Shown: in pieces, positions 1 through 8,187 of the stretch | How the letters are laid out: every line of letters begins with the position of its first letter | Numbering within the stretch: position 1 is the first letter of the stretch | Assembly (NCBI GenBank): GCA_963707875.1 | Contig: CAVPRU010000002.1 | Span: 62,001 to 126,000 of the forward strand | DNA: 64,000 nt | DNA from: SZUA-320 sp963707875 | GTDB lineage: Bacteria > Gemmatimonadota > Gemmatimonadetes > Gemmatimonadales > GWC2-71-9 | Direction of reading: 5' to 3' | The notes under the pieces: generated by a model | Seen by the model: only the letters and a program-made list of their open reading frames with translations | What the model was told of the DNA's origin: nothing | Databases searched by the model: none | Translations under genes and position numbers: made by a program

Positions 1-543
1 GGGCAGGGCCGCGGCACCGGCCTGGGGCTGGCCAGCCTGTTCGTGACCCTCGAGCGGGCGGGCGGCGGCATCACGGTCAGCAGTGAGCCCGGTCGCGGCA
101 CCACGGTGACGCTCTACCTGCCGATGGTCGAAGAGGAGGAAGCCCCCCGCCTGTTCAGGGCCAGCAGCGCGGATCACCCCGGAACGATCCTGCTGGTGGA
201 CGACGACCCGGGGGTTCGACAGGCCGCGACCCGCATCCTGGAGACCCAGGGCCATCTGGTGCTGTCCGCCGGCGACGCTCGGGAGGCCTTCGAACTCGCC
301 TCCCGGCAGCCGATTGCGATCCTGCTCACCGACGTGATGATGCCGGGCGAGAGCGGCCCCCGGCTCGCCGCCCGGCTGCTGGCCGCCCAACCCGGCCTTC
401 AGGTGCTGTTCATGTCCGGCTACACTGGAGACGAGCTGGCCGACGCCGGGATCAAGCCCGGCCAGGTCGAACTGCTCCGGAAGCCCTTCACGGTGGAGGA
501 GCTGACCCGCCGAGTGCGGGAGGCACTGGCGCGGGCCGGATGA
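1..543 (+). CDS. Hybrid histidine kinase, C-terminal part (HATPase end plus receiver)
   Basis: The reading frame is open from the first base, so the gene begins upstream of the window. The first residues (GQGRGTGLGLA) form the G2 box of a histidine-kinase ATPase domain, followed by the usual closing strands (GTTVTLYLP). After a short acidic linker comes a complete CheY-like receiver domain. It has the acidic pocket LLVDDD, the phospho-acceptor Asp in LLTDVMMPG, the Ser/Thr position in FMSGYT and the conserved Lys in LRKPF. The order kinase then receiver marks a hybrid sensor kinase that autophosphorylates and passes phosphate to its own receiver. The input domain is outside the window. The stop codon overlaps the next start (ATGA), which suggests translational coupling to the SUI1 gene. 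Confidence 0.9.
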   Translation, partial: GQGRGTGLGLASLFVTLERAGGGITVSSEPGRGTTVTLYLPMVEEEEAPRLFRASSADHPGTILLVDDDPGVRQAATRILETQGHLVLSAGDAREAFELASRQPIAILLTDVMMPGESGPRLAARLLAAQPGLQVLFMSGYTGDELADAGIKPGQVELLRKPFTVEELTRRVREALARAG

Positions 544-893
544 GCAGGGGTCGTTCCGGCGGGCTAGTCTACTCCACCCAGCACGGGCAGATGTGTCCCC
601 GCTGCCGCCGCTCCGCCATCGAGTGCACCTGCGCCCGGGACACCGCGCTCCCGCCAGGCGATGGGATCGTCCGGATCCGGCTCGAGACCAAGGGCCGGCG
701 CGGGAAGGGCGTCACCACCATCTCCGGTGTCCCTCTGCCCGCCACCGAACTCTCGGCGCTCGGCAGCGAGCTCAAGCGGCTCTGCGGCTCGGGCGGCACC
801 ACCAAGGACGGTATCATTGAAGTCCAGGGCGACCACCGCGAACGGATCGCCCGGGAGCTGGCCAGCTCCGGATGGAAGATCAAGACCATCTGA
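540..893 (+). CDS. SUI1/eIF1-like translation factor (YciH family)
   Basis: This 117-residue protein matches the bacterial YciH/SUI1 family, homologues of eukaryotic initiation factor eIF1. The N-terminus has a small zinc-ribbon-like CPRC...CTC pair. The SUI1 core follows with its basic segment (KGRRGKGVTTISGV), the GGTTKDGIIEVQGDH strand-turn signature and the closing GWKIKTI. Length fits the family. The start ATG overlaps the kinase stop by four bases. Bacterial SUI1 proteins are thought to act in start-site fidelity or stress translation, but their exact role is not settled. The regulatory link to the upstream kinase is only positional. Confidence 0.93.
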   Translation: MSRGRSGGLVYSTQHGQMCPRCRRSAIECTCARDTALPPGDGIVRIRLETKGRRGKGVTTISGVPLPATELSALGSELKRLCGSGGTTKDGIIEVQGDHRERIARELASSGWKIKTI

Positions 894-932
894 CGCACCA
901 CATTTGACTCACTACCCGCCAGGGAGATTCTC

Positions 933-2408
933 ATGGTCCGCACCGCCCACCCCCGTCGACTCCTGAACCTGCTGTCCAGGGTGATGCTGCTCACCTTCGC
1001 GGCTCCCCTCGTCATGGCCGGGCCGCTCTCGGCCCAGACCAGCCCGCGGGTCCGGCAGGCTACCCTCGCCAACGTCGACGCCCTGACCGGGAACATCGGC
1101 CAGATGGCGCAGACCCTGTGGGATTATTCCGAAACCGCCATGCTGGAGTCTCGATCGGCCGCCTACCTGGCCAATCTCCTCGAGCAGGAGGGCTTCAAGC
1201 TCCAGCGCAACAGCGCCGGGATGCCCACGGCGTTCGTCGCCGAATACGGATCGGGCCGACCGATCATCGGCATTCTGGCCGAGTACGACGCCCTCCCCGG
1301 AGTCGGCAACGCGGTCACCCCGAAGAAACTGGTGCGGGATGACGGGGTCCTGTCGGGCCAGGGCTGCGGCCACAATCTGTTCGGGGCCGGGTCGATCGGG
1401 GCGGCCATCGCGCTCAAGCGGACCATGGAAGCCCAGGGGATCAAGGGCACCATCCGGCTCTACGGCACCCCGGCCGAAGAAACCCTGGTCGGCAAGACCT
1501 ACATGGCGCGGGACGGACTCTTCAACGATCTCGACGCGGCGCTCGACTGGCACCCGACCACCGTCAATGCGGTGTCCAACTCGGGCACCCAGGCCAACAA
1601 CAACTTCACCGTCGAGTTCCGGGGCCAGGCCGCGCACGCCGCGTTCGACCCGTGGAATGGCCGGAGCGCCCTGGACGCCGTGGAACTGATGGCGCACGGG
1701 GTCAACATGATGCGGGAGCATATCAAGCCGACCGCCCGGGTCCACTACGTCATTCCCTCCGCCGGCGAGGCGCCCAACGTGGTGCCCGAGTACGCCAAGG
1801 TCTGGTTCTTCGTTCGCGATGCGGATCGCCCGTCCGTGGAGGCCCACTACGCCTGGCTCAAGAAGATCGCCGAGGGGGCGGCCCTCGCCACCCGGACCAC
1901 CCACTCGATCCATCTCATCACCGGGGTCCACGAGTACCTCTACAACCGGCCGATCCAGGAGCTGATGCAGAAGAACCTCGAACTGGTGGGGGCACCGAAG
2001 TTCGGGGAGGAAGAGCAGCAGTTTGCCCGCGACATGCAGGCCGGGCTGGGCCTGCCGGTGGTGGGGCTCGACACCACGATCAAGGCGCTGGCTCCGACCC
2101 AGCAGCCACTCGAGGGCGGTTCCACCGACGTGGCGGAGGTGAGCTGGATCACCCCGACGGCGGCCTTCGGCGTGGCGACCGCCGGCGCCGGCCTCCCGTG
2201 GCACAGCTGGGCCACCTCGGCGTCCCACGGGGTGCCGGGCTCGAGCAAGGCGGCGGTGGTGGCGGCCAAGGTGCTCGCGCTGACCGGCCTCGATCTGCTG
2301 ACCAATCCCGCCCTGCTGGTCAAGGCGAAGGCCGACTTCGCGGCCAAGACGGCGGGCAAGCCCTACCAGACGCCGATTCCGGAAGGGCAGAAGCCGCCGG
2401 TCCCCTGA
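933..2408 (+). CDS. Secreted M20-family metallopeptidase/amidohydrolase (AbgB-like)
   Basis: A 491-residue M20D-type hydrolase. Residues 1-34 form a signal peptide ending at SAQ, so the enzyme acts in the periplasm. The family motifs are all present: ILAEYDALPG (116-123), GCGHNL with likely metal ligands Cys145 and His147, TPAEE (179-183) with the catalytic and metal Glu, and DWHP with His207. A C-terminal GGSTDVAEV segment also fits. These proteins cleave amide-linked aminoacyl conjugates, p-aminobenzoyl-glutamate being the AbgB substrate. The substrate here is unknown. A GGAG ribosome site precedes the ATG. The last 25 bases of the gene recur at 4455-4479 beside the amidase, which shows that the 3' end was involved in a rearrangement. 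Confidence 0.92.
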   Translation: MVRTAHPRRLLNLLSRVMLLTFAAPLVMAGPLSAQTSPRVRQATLANVDALTGNIGQMAQTLWDYSETAMLESRSAAYLANLLEQEGFKLQRNSAGMPTAFVAEYGSGRPIIGILAEYDALPGVGNAVTPKKLVRDDGVLSGQGCGHNLFGAGSIGAAIALKRTMEAQGIKGTIRLYGTPAEETLVGKTYMARDGLFNDLDAALDWHPTTVNAVSNSGTQANNNFTVEFRGQAAHAAFDPWNGRSALDAVELMAHGVNMMREHIKPTARVHYVIPSAGEAPNVVPEYAKVWFFVRDADRPSVEAHYAWLKKIAEGAALATRTTHSIHLITGVHEYLYNRPIQELMQKNLELVGAPKFGEEEQQFARDMQAGLGLPVVGLDTTIKALAPTQQPLEGGSTDVAEVSWITPTAAFGVATAGAGLPWHSWATSASHGVPGSSKAAVVAAKVLALTGLDLLTNPALLVKAKADFAAKTAGKPYQTPIPEGQKPPVP

Positions 2409-2433
2409 TCGGGGTCCACGGGGTGAACTCGAA
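2384..2433. repeat. Junction repeat, copy 1 (M20 3' end plus amidase-derived 24-mer)
   Basis: Bases 2384-2408 (the M20 3' end including its stop) are identical to 4455-4479. Bases 2410-2433 are identical to 4667-4690 inside the amidase gene. The two identical blocks are adjacent here but about 190 bases apart at the other site. The repeat therefore marks a duplication with deletion around the inserted propeller cassette. It is too short and composite to be a simple transposon target duplication. Confidence 0.8.
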
Positions 2434-2495
2434 CGCGGTGCTCGCGGCCTGCCCGACCATCCCCGCGGCCTTGATCAGAGTGCCGGACCGGAGGA
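2409..2495 (-). pseudogene. Amidase gene fragment (fossil)
   Basis: Read on the minus strand this stretch encodes about 28 residues (roughly SGTLIKAAG...AFEFTPWTP). They align with the intact downstream amidase (SGGLVKLAG...AFEFTPWTP). No start, catalytic residues or C-terminus remain. Apart from an identical 24-base block the DNA has diverged, so it looks like a relic of a second amidase or an old partial duplication. It lies directly after the M20 stop and is not expected to be expressed as a functional product. Confidence 0.6.
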
Positions 2496-2565
2496 GCACA
2501 GGTAGGCAGCCCTTTGAACCACAACGCCCCGGCAATTGCAGGGGGGTAGGGCCCGCCCTCCCGGC

Positions 2566-2775
2566 CTACCAACACCCGCTATCCCGACGATCGCAGGCAT
2601 TCGGGATGAGTTCCTCAGACTCTGGGATCCAACAGTACCACTCTGGACGGTCGATGCACCAGCCGTCCTTGGGGCATTCCGTGACTCTGTCCTGCGGTGC
2701 CTCAGGCCGGTCTGGTACGGGGGTGGAGAACGCAAGCGCGAGACCGCCGCACAGGAGCAGGTAAGTACTTGTCAT
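2566..2775 (-). CDS. Small secreted Cys-rich peptide A (69 aa, unknown family)
   Basis: A short gene with a good ribosome site (GGAG six bases before ATG), in the same orientation as the propeller gene and 70 bases after its stop. Residues 1-18 are hydrophobic and resemble a short signal peptide that lacks basic residues. The mature part has Cys34, Cys40, Cys48, Cys61 and Cys68. From the second Cys on it follows the pattern C-x5-W-Y-C-x12-C-D-x2-D-x-G-C. Peptide B at 4105-4326 shares this pattern with identical spacing. The two are otherwise divergent, so the spacing supports a real, selected family. No known family was recognised. Five cysteines suggest disulphides with one left for a partner. 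Confidence 0.6.
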   Translation of the reverse strand: MTSTYLLLCGGLALAFSTPVPDRPEAPQDRVTECPKDGWCIDRPEWYCWIPESEELIPNACDRRDSGCW

Positions 2776-2845
2776 GGTGAGCTCCGATAGTGATCAGCCG
2801 GCCTTCAACTGTTCCCCGGAAACCTGAAGGAACCGCATGGCGTGG

Positions 2846-3973
2846 CTACTTGCTCGTGGTTTGCCTTCGCAAAGGATACACCCTTGGTTCCTGGCTCCCA
2901 TCCTCCGCGGTCCACCGGACGATCCCATGACGGGCACCAACGTCCAGTAGTTCGAACCCCCTCGGCAGCACAACCCGGCCGACCACTCGACCCGAACGAT
3001 CAAAGACCGTCCAGGCCTCTGATGTCCGTTCCGGGGTGGGATAGTCCGCGACCCAGATCTGCTCGTGCCTGACTATCAGCGATCCATACGGGGGAAAGAA
3101 CTCAGGGTAATCATACGTTGCCGAAGCCCGGCGTTGGGCTTCTCTGTGGCTCGGGCTGCGCACCGTGGCCAGGTGGTCCTCGAAGTGCCGGACGATGGCC
3201 GACTGCGTCACCCGAATCCTGGGTGAGTCGTAGCGCAGCTCGAGGAGAGAAGCTCCGCTCTGTAGACTCCTGACAGCAAGAAGATACTCCTCACCATCCC
3301 CGATGTAGAGACGACCCTGATCGATTGCCATGACCGTAACCTTCCCAAACGTTCGTGGCCCATCACTCCTCTCATGTCGGTACCGCTCGGTCGCCAAGAC
3401 CGGCCCGAGGGTCCTCACGACGATTCCGTTCGAATCAGCGAGGAATAGGTCCTGGGACTCCCGGTATGGCCCGATGGGAAGGGACTTATCAAATCGCGGC
3501 CAGCTGGCCAACAGCCAGTGTCCGCTCTCGGCGCAAGTCATCGAATACACCAGCCTCCCTTTGCCAGCCGAGATCGTGACGACTCGGACAAACCGGCCAT
3601 CAGCGGTGAATTCTGAGACGCGGCTCAGCTCCGAGTCGAACACAAGAACCCGGTTCTTGGCGCAACTATGAAGGGACGCTATGTAACGGAACTCGCCCGG
3701 TCCGCTTCCCAATCTGCCCCGAGAGGCGATCAGGTGGCCCTTCGCGTTGAAAAAGTGGACTCTTACCGAGTGGCCGTCGGCCACGATAACCGTCTCATCA
3801 GGCAGCTGCACTGCTGCAGTCACGGCACCCCAAGTGATGGGCGCTCCCACGCCGCCGTGCCCCAGCACAGTCCCGGATGCAGGCCTGATGTCCACCGTAG
3901 GGACCTGCGCAACAGCCAGAACTGGGATGCCCCCGACCACAGACATGATAACGGTGCTCAGTCGAATCCTCAT
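2846..3973 (-). CDS. Secreted six-bladed beta-propeller protein
   Basis: About 375 residues. ATG 3973 is chosen because GGGAGG lies six bases upstream and a clean signal peptide follows (MRIRLSTVIM ... AVAQ). The body has NHL/six-bladed propeller features: VIVADGHSVRVHFFNAKG, the GSGPGEF turn typical of this family, VLVFDSELSRVSEFTADGRFVR, LYIGDGEEYLL and IWVADYP. Such proteins are exported binding scaffolds with no known catalytic residues. The gene sits between two related Cys-rich peptide genes on the same strand (gaps 131 and 70 bases), forming a likely three-gene unit. By hand count one line of this gene (3661-3720) is 60% GC, against 80% in a line of the M20 gene (1621-1680), so the cassette may be of foreign origin. 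Confidence 0.85.
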   Translation of the reverse strand: MRIRLSTVIMSVVGGIPVLAVAQVPTVDIRPASGTVLGHGGVGAPITWGAVTAAVQLPDETVIVADGHSVRVHFFNAKGHLIASRGRLGSGPGEFRYIASLHSCAKNRVLVFDSELSRVSEFTADGRFVRVVTISAGKGRLVYSMTCAESGHWLLASWPRFDKSLPIGPYRESQDLFLADSNGIVVRTLGPVLATERYRHERSDGPRTFGKVTVMAIDQGRLYIGDGEEYLLAVRSLQSGASLLELRYDSPRIRVTQSAIVRHFEDHLATVRSPSHREAQRRASATYDYPEFFPPYGSLIVRHEQIWVADYPTPERTSEAWTVFDRSGRVVGRVVLPRGFELLDVGARHGIVRWTAEDGSQEPRVYPLRRQTTSK

Positions 3974-4104
3974 CGGCAACCTCCCAAGTCGGGTTGTCAG
4001 TTCTCTGGCATCGAGATCAGGGACCGTGAGCCGCGCGTGCCCCTGACTGTCAGGTTACGGTCGACGAGTGCGATCATCCAAATGGCCACCAAAACGGCCG
4101 GAAC

Positions 4105-4326
4105 CTAGCATCCCATATCGTTGGGGTCACAGAAGTGCTGCATGGGTTCTTCCATCCCCTGATGAAAGCAATACCAAGCCTGATGCGGCTTGCATGACGG
4201 CATCTCCGAACTCTCCGTTGAGCATTCAACTGGGGCGGGAACATCGGCACGTGGTGCGGCGGTACTCAGGATCAACATGAGCGACGCCAAGCTCGCCACT
4301 CGAAGGGCCGTCGTAGTGAATCGCAT
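4105..4326 (-). CDS. Small secreted Cys-rich peptide B (73 aa, paralogue of peptide A)
   Basis: The first gene of the propeller cassette. ATG 4326 is preferred over a TTG at 4368 because it gives a standard signal peptide (basic start, hydrophobic 10-24, cleavage near APRA). The mature peptide carries Cys35, Cys45, Cys53, Cys66 and Cys73. The last four cysteines, the W-Y before the third and the CDx2DxGC end match peptide A with identical spacing (8, 13 and 7). It ends exactly at the final Cys. No function can be assigned. Its pairing with a propeller is reminiscent by context of the NVEALA-type small peptides found beside six-bladed propellers in Bacteroides, though sequence similarity to them is not claimed. 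Confidence 0.6.
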   Translation of the reverse strand: MRFTTTALRVASLASLMLILSTAAPRADVPAPVECSTESSEMPSCKPHQAWYCFHQGMEEPMQHFCDPNDMGC

Positions 4327-4454
4327 ATGCAGGCCGCCTTTCACATCGAGAGAGGGTTGGTGAATCAATCCGTGGGGTACGAGCGGCTCGCGTGGGTTCT
4401 CGCCAACACCCTACCGGCGATGGCCGACGTTCGCAAGAGGGACCCGGAGCGGGG

Positions 4455-4479
4455 AGGGCAGAAGCCGCCGGTCCCCTGA
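4455..4479. repeat. Junction repeat, copy 2 (relic of M20 3' end)
   Basis: These 25 bases are identical to the last 25 bases of the M20 gene (2384-2408), including its stop codon. Here they stand alone, eight bases from the amidase stop at 4487. This implies that M20 and amidase were originally convergent neighbours and that the propeller cassette was inserted or duplicated between them. Confidence 0.8.
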
Positions 4480-4486
4480 GCCGGAT

Positions 4487-5983
4487 TCAGACCGGCAGGA
4501 CGGGCCGGCGCTGGGCCCAGGGCCGAGCCCGCTCCAGTTGACCCGCCACCTGGAACAGGGTCGCCTCGTCGCCGAACCGGGCGACGAAGTGCACCCCGAT
4601 CGGCAAGCCGTCCCGGCTCCATGCCAGCGGGACCGACATCGCCGGCTGGCCGGTCGCGTTGGAGACCGGGGTCCACGGGGTGAACTCGAAGGCATCCGCC
4701 GCCGCCTGCTCCAGCAATCCGGCCAGCTTGACCAGCCCACCCGAGTTGATGGCCCCCAGGATCCGGAGCAGCATGGCGTCCTTCGGTTTGGGTTGCAGCG
4801 ACCCGGTCGGGGGCGGCGGGGTGGAGACGGTCGGCGTCAGCAGCAGGTCCCACGGCTCCAGGAAACGGGAGACTTCCCGACTGACGTTGGTGAGATAGCG
4901 GGTGGCGTTGACGAACTCGGCCGCCCGGAGCCGGTTCCCCAGCAGGCCCAGCGCCCAGGTGGTCGGCTCGAATTCCGACGCGCGCAGCCGCTTGCCGGTG
5001 AGTCGGGCGGCCTCCTCCATGTCGCCGCGCAGTTCGCACGCCACCATGGTCATGAAGGCGAGGGAGAACCCGGGGCCATCGAGCGGCAGGTGGGTCTCGA
5101 TGACGGTGTGGCCGAGCGACCGAAGCAGCTCCGCGGTGTCCTCCACCGCCCGGACGCATTCGGGATCCACCCTGACTCCGAGGAATGACCGGGTGGCCAT
5201 CGCGATCCGCAGGACGCGGGGTTCCCGGGTGACCTCCTCCAGGTAGGGCCGTTCCGGAGCGGCAATCCCGTACGGGGCACCGATGTCCGGCCCGTGGGTC
5301 GCGTCCAGCGCCGCGGCGCTGTCGCGCACCGATCGCGTCAGCACGTGCTCGACCACGCAGCCCTGCCAGATCGACCCGCGGTCCGGGCCGGTCGGGGTCC
5401 GGCCCCTGCTGGGCTTCAGTCCGAAGAGCCCGCAGCACGACGCCGGGATCCGGATACTGCCGCCGCCGTCGCCGCCACCGGCAATCGGAACGATCCCCGC
5501 CGCGACCGCCGCCGCCGAGCCGCCGCTCGACCCGCCCGCGATCCGGCCGGGGTCCCAGGGATTGTTGGTCGGCCCGAACAGCGCCGGTTCGGTGAACGGG
5601 GTCAGGCCAAACTCGGGAGTGCTGGTCTTGCCAAGGGTGATGAGCCCTGCCCGGCGATAGCGGGCGACGAGTTCGGAATCGTGATCGGGGATGAACCCCC
5701 TGAGGAACCGGCTGCCGGCCTGCATCGGTTCGCCGGCCACCAGGGCCACCAGATCCTTGATCAGAAACGGCACCCCCTGGAACGGCCCCTCGGGCACCGG
5801 CGCATTCGCCTCGCGCCGGGCCCGGTCATCCATCCGGTGGATCACCGCGTTGATGACGGGGTTCCACTCACGGAGCCGGTGGAGGGCCTCAGCCACCAGC
5901 TCGGCGGGAGTCACCTCTCCCCGCCGCACCAGCTCGGCGAGCCCCAGTCCATCGTGCTCGGTATAGGCCGTCGAAACCGACAT
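4487..5983 (-). CDS. Amidase (amidase-signature family)
   Basis: A 498-residue cytoplasmic-type amidase without a signal peptide. The Ser-cisSer-Lys triad is visible: Lys76 in FLIKDL, the cis-Ser in GGSSGGSAAAVAAG (152/153), and the nucleophile Ser176 in GGGDGGGSIRIPAS. The usual last motif, GSDTGGSIR, is GGDGGGSIR here, with Gly in place of the common Thr two positions before the nucleophile. The family hydrolyses linear amides of many kinds, and the substrate cannot be read from sequence. It converges on the propeller cassette, and an internal 24-base block (4667-4690) recurs beside the M20 gene. Confidence 0.93.
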   Translation of the reverse strand: MSVSTAYTEHDGLGLAELVRRGEVTPAELVAEALHRLREWNPVINAVIHRMDDRARREANAPVPEGPFQGVPFLIKDLVALVAGEPMQAGSRFLRGFIPDHDSELVARYRRAGLITLGKTSTPEFGLTPFTEPALFGPTNNPWDPGRIAGGSSGGSAAAVAAGIVPIAGGGDGGGSIRIPASCCGLFGLKPSRGRTPTGPDRGSIWQGCVVEHVLTRSVRDSAAALDATHGPDIGAPYGIAAPERPYLEEVTREPRVLRIAMATRSFLGVRVDPECVRAVEDTAELLRSLGHTVIETHLPLDGPGFSLAFMTMVACELRGDMEEAARLTGKRLRASEFEPTTWALGLLGNRLRAAEFVNATRYLTNVSREVSRFLEPWDLLLTPTVSTPPPPTGSLQPKPKDAMLLRILGAINSGGLVKLAGLLEQAAADAFEFTPWTPVSNATGQPAMSVPLAWSRDGLPIGVHFVARFGDEATLFQVAGQLERARPWAQRRPVLPV

Positions 5984-6052
5984 TCCACCCCCGTCGTATT
6001 AGGCTTCCAATGGTATCGGCAGGTCCCGCCGATGGGAAGGAACTCGCGGCCG

Positions 6053-7105
6053 ATGTACTCCACCTGTCTGTTCTGTCACGGCCCGCTCGGCGCCAACGAA
6101 GTCGTCGAGACCTTTCCGGTTGGCCGGCGGCTGGCGTTCGACCAGGCCCGGGGCCGGCTCTGGGTGGTCTGCCGGAAGTGCGAGCGCTGGAACCTGACCC
6201 CGTTCGAGGAGCGCTGGGACGCGATCGAATACTGCGAGCGCCGATTCCGCGATGCCCGGAAGCGGGTCTCCACCGACAACATCGGCCTGGCCCGGCTGGA
6301 TGAAAGTCTGGAGCTGGTCCGGATCGGGGAGCCGATGCGGCCGGAGTTTGCCGCCTGGCGCTATGGCGACCAGTTTGGCCGGCGGCTACGTCGCAACATC
6401 CTGATCGGCGTGCCGATCGGAGTCGTGGGAATAGGTCTTGCTGGATCCTCACTCTTCACGGGCGTAGTCGGCTCTGCATCTTTCATCGCCCTTCAGGTGA
6501 GCCATTGGGCGGCACAGTGGCATACGTGGCGGAGGGTCGCAACATGGGTGCCATTACCATCCGGAGTCAGAGTACCTCTCCGACTCACACACCTGTTGAA
6601 GGCAAGACTCGAGGTGGCTTCGGAGAGGGATGATGGGTTCAGGCTCGTCATCCCCTTCATAGCCGGTGAGACCACCCTGACCGGACACCACGCCCGACAT
6701 GCCGCGAGCCTGATCATGCCAAAGTTGAACTCGGTCGGCGGCAACAAGGGACTGGTCCAGAAGGCCGTCTCCAAACTTGAGACAGCGGGCCATCCACAAG
6801 AGTTCCTGAGGCGTGTGACGATGGCGGCCAACTCCCCCCCGTTCAAACCCGCCGCAAAGCCCTTCCGCCTCACCGTCGACAGGTCGCCCGGGCTCATTGG
6901 ATACATGTCGTGGGCAGACAAGCTCGCCCTGGAGATCGCGGTCAACGAGGAAAACGAACGCCACGCCCTCGAAGGCGAACTCGCCCTGCTCGAACTCGAA
7001 TGGAAGGACGCCGAGGAGATCGCCGGGATCGCCGACCGACTCGCAATCCCGGAGTCCGTCGAAGAACAGCTGGATGACCTCAAGGCCCGAACTCCGCGAG
7101 CTTGA
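6053..7105 (+). CDS. Zinc-ribbon/membrane protein of unknown function, paralogue 1
   Basis: Start ATG 6053 is chosen because the paralogue downstream begins at the equivalent MYSTCLFCHG. Residues 1-112 hold two CxxC-type pairs (Cys5/Cys8 and Cys40/Cys43), a likely zinc ribbon, followed by charged helices. Residues 115-141 form one membrane segment. The rest is a predicted soluble domain ending in an acidic, coiled-coil-like tail (EENERHALEGELALLELEW). No named domain was recognised. The next gene encodes a protein almost identical at both ends but divergent in the middle, with only two bases between stop and start, so the pair arose by tandem duplication. Confidence 0.75.
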   Translation: MYSTCLFCHGPLGANEVVETFPVGRRLAFDQARGRLWVVCRKCERWNLTPFEERWDAIEYCERRFRDARKRVSTDNIGLARLDESLELVRIGEPMRPEFAAWRYGDQFGRRLRRNILIGVPIGVVGIGLAGSSLFTGVVGSASFIALQVSHWAAQWHTWRRVATWVPLPSGVRVPLRLTHLLKARLEVASERDDGFRLVIPFIAGETTLTGHHARHAASLIMPKLNSVGGNKGLVQKAVSKLETAGHPQEFLRRVTMAANSPPFKPAAKPFRLTVDRSPGLIGYMSWADKLALEIAVNEENERHALEGELALLELEWKDAEEIAGIADRLAIPESVEEQLDDLKARTPRA

Positions 7106-7107
7106 CC

Positions 7108-8178
7108 ATGTACTCCACCTGTCTCTTCTGTCACGGCCCGCTCGGCGACAATGAAGTCGTCGAGACCTTTCCGGTCGGCCGGCGGCTGGCGTTCGACCAG
7201 GCCCGGGGCCGGCTCTGGGTGGTCTGCCGGAAGTGCGAGCGCTGGAACCTGACGCCATTCGAGGAGCGGTGGGACGCGATCGAGGACTGCGAGCGCCGGT
7301 TCCGCGATGCCCGGAAGCGGGTCTCCACCGACAACATCGGCCTGGCTCGGCTCGATGAGGGTCTGGAGCTGGTCCGGATCGGGGAACCGATGCGGCCCGA
7401 GTTTGCGGCCTGGCGCTACGGTGATCAGTTCGGCCGGCGGCGCAAGAGGAACATGATCACCACCGGGGCGGTGGTCGGAATCGGCGCCGGCCTGGTACTG
7501 GCCGTCGATCTGACCGGGGTGCTGAGCGGAACCAGCTACATGATCTGGCAGGGCTGGGAGGGGATCGTCAAGAGCGTCAAGGGTCGGCGCCTGGTGGCCA
7601 GGGTTCCGTTGCCCGGTGGCGATCGGGCAGTGGTCCGCGGAAAACACGCCATCAAGGCGCGGATCGAGGTGCCGCAGGAGGCGGACGAAGGGCTCCGGCT
7701 GGAACTCCCGTATGAGAAGGGGATCATCACCCTGAGCGGCCACTCGGCGCGCCGGGCCGCGGCGCTGATCATGCCGCGGATCAACGAGGCGGGCGGCAAG
7801 GAGAAGATCGTCAAGACCGCGGTGGAGCGGCTGGAATCAGCTGGCCATCCCGACGAGCTGCTCCGCCGGGTGGCGGTCACCGCCAACACCCTGATGTTCA
7901 CCAAGAAAGGCAAGCCGAAGCCCAGGGGCGTCCTGCAGCAGCTTCGCCACGAGGATCGGCTCGCCATCGAGATGGCGGTCAACGAGGAAAACGAGCGCCA
8001 CGCCCTCGAAGGCGAACTCGCCCTGCTCGAACTCGAATGGAAAGACGCCGAGGAGATTGCCGGGATCGCCGACACCCTGGGGGTGCCGGAGTCGGTGGAG
8101 CAGCAGCTGGACGAGCTCAAGCTCCGCGCCGGCGTCTCCACCTCAGGCCAGAACCCGGCCCCCGACGAACCGGCCTGA
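7108..8178 (+). CDS. Zinc-ribbon/membrane protein of unknown function, paralogue 2
   Basis: A 356-residue tandem paralogue of the preceding gene. The N-terminal 110 residues (Cys5/Cys8, Cys40/Cys43) and the C-terminal tail (NEENERHALEGE onward) are nearly the same. The membrane segment (RNMITTGAVVGIGAGLVLAV) and the following 170 residues differ strongly. The start two bases after the upstream stop suggests coupled translation and possibly a hetero-oligomer. The gene converges on the DUF885 gene, with nine bases between the stops. Function unknown. Confidence 0.75.
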   Translation: MYSTCLFCHGPLGDNEVVETFPVGRRLAFDQARGRLWVVCRKCERWNLTPFEERWDAIEDCERRFRDARKRVSTDNIGLARLDEGLELVRIGEPMRPEFAAWRYGDQFGRRRKRNMITTGAVVGIGAGLVLAVDLTGVLSGTSYMIWQGWEGIVKSVKGRRLVARVPLPGGDRAVVRGKHAIKARIEVPQEADEGLRLELPYEKGIITLSGHSARRAAALIMPRINEAGGKEKIVKTAVERLESAGHPDELLRRVAVTANTLMFTKKGKPKPRGVLQQLRHEDRLAIEMAVNEENERHALEGELALLELEWKDAEEIAGIADTLGVPESVEQQLDELKLRAGVSTSGQNPAPDEPA

Positions 8179-8187
8179 CCCTCGGCA

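Noticed and set aside
5294..6052. Upstream extension of the first zinc-ribbon gene to 5294
   Set aside because: The extra 250 residues are the antisense of the amidase. The paralogue starts at MYSTCLF, so ATG 6053 is the real start.
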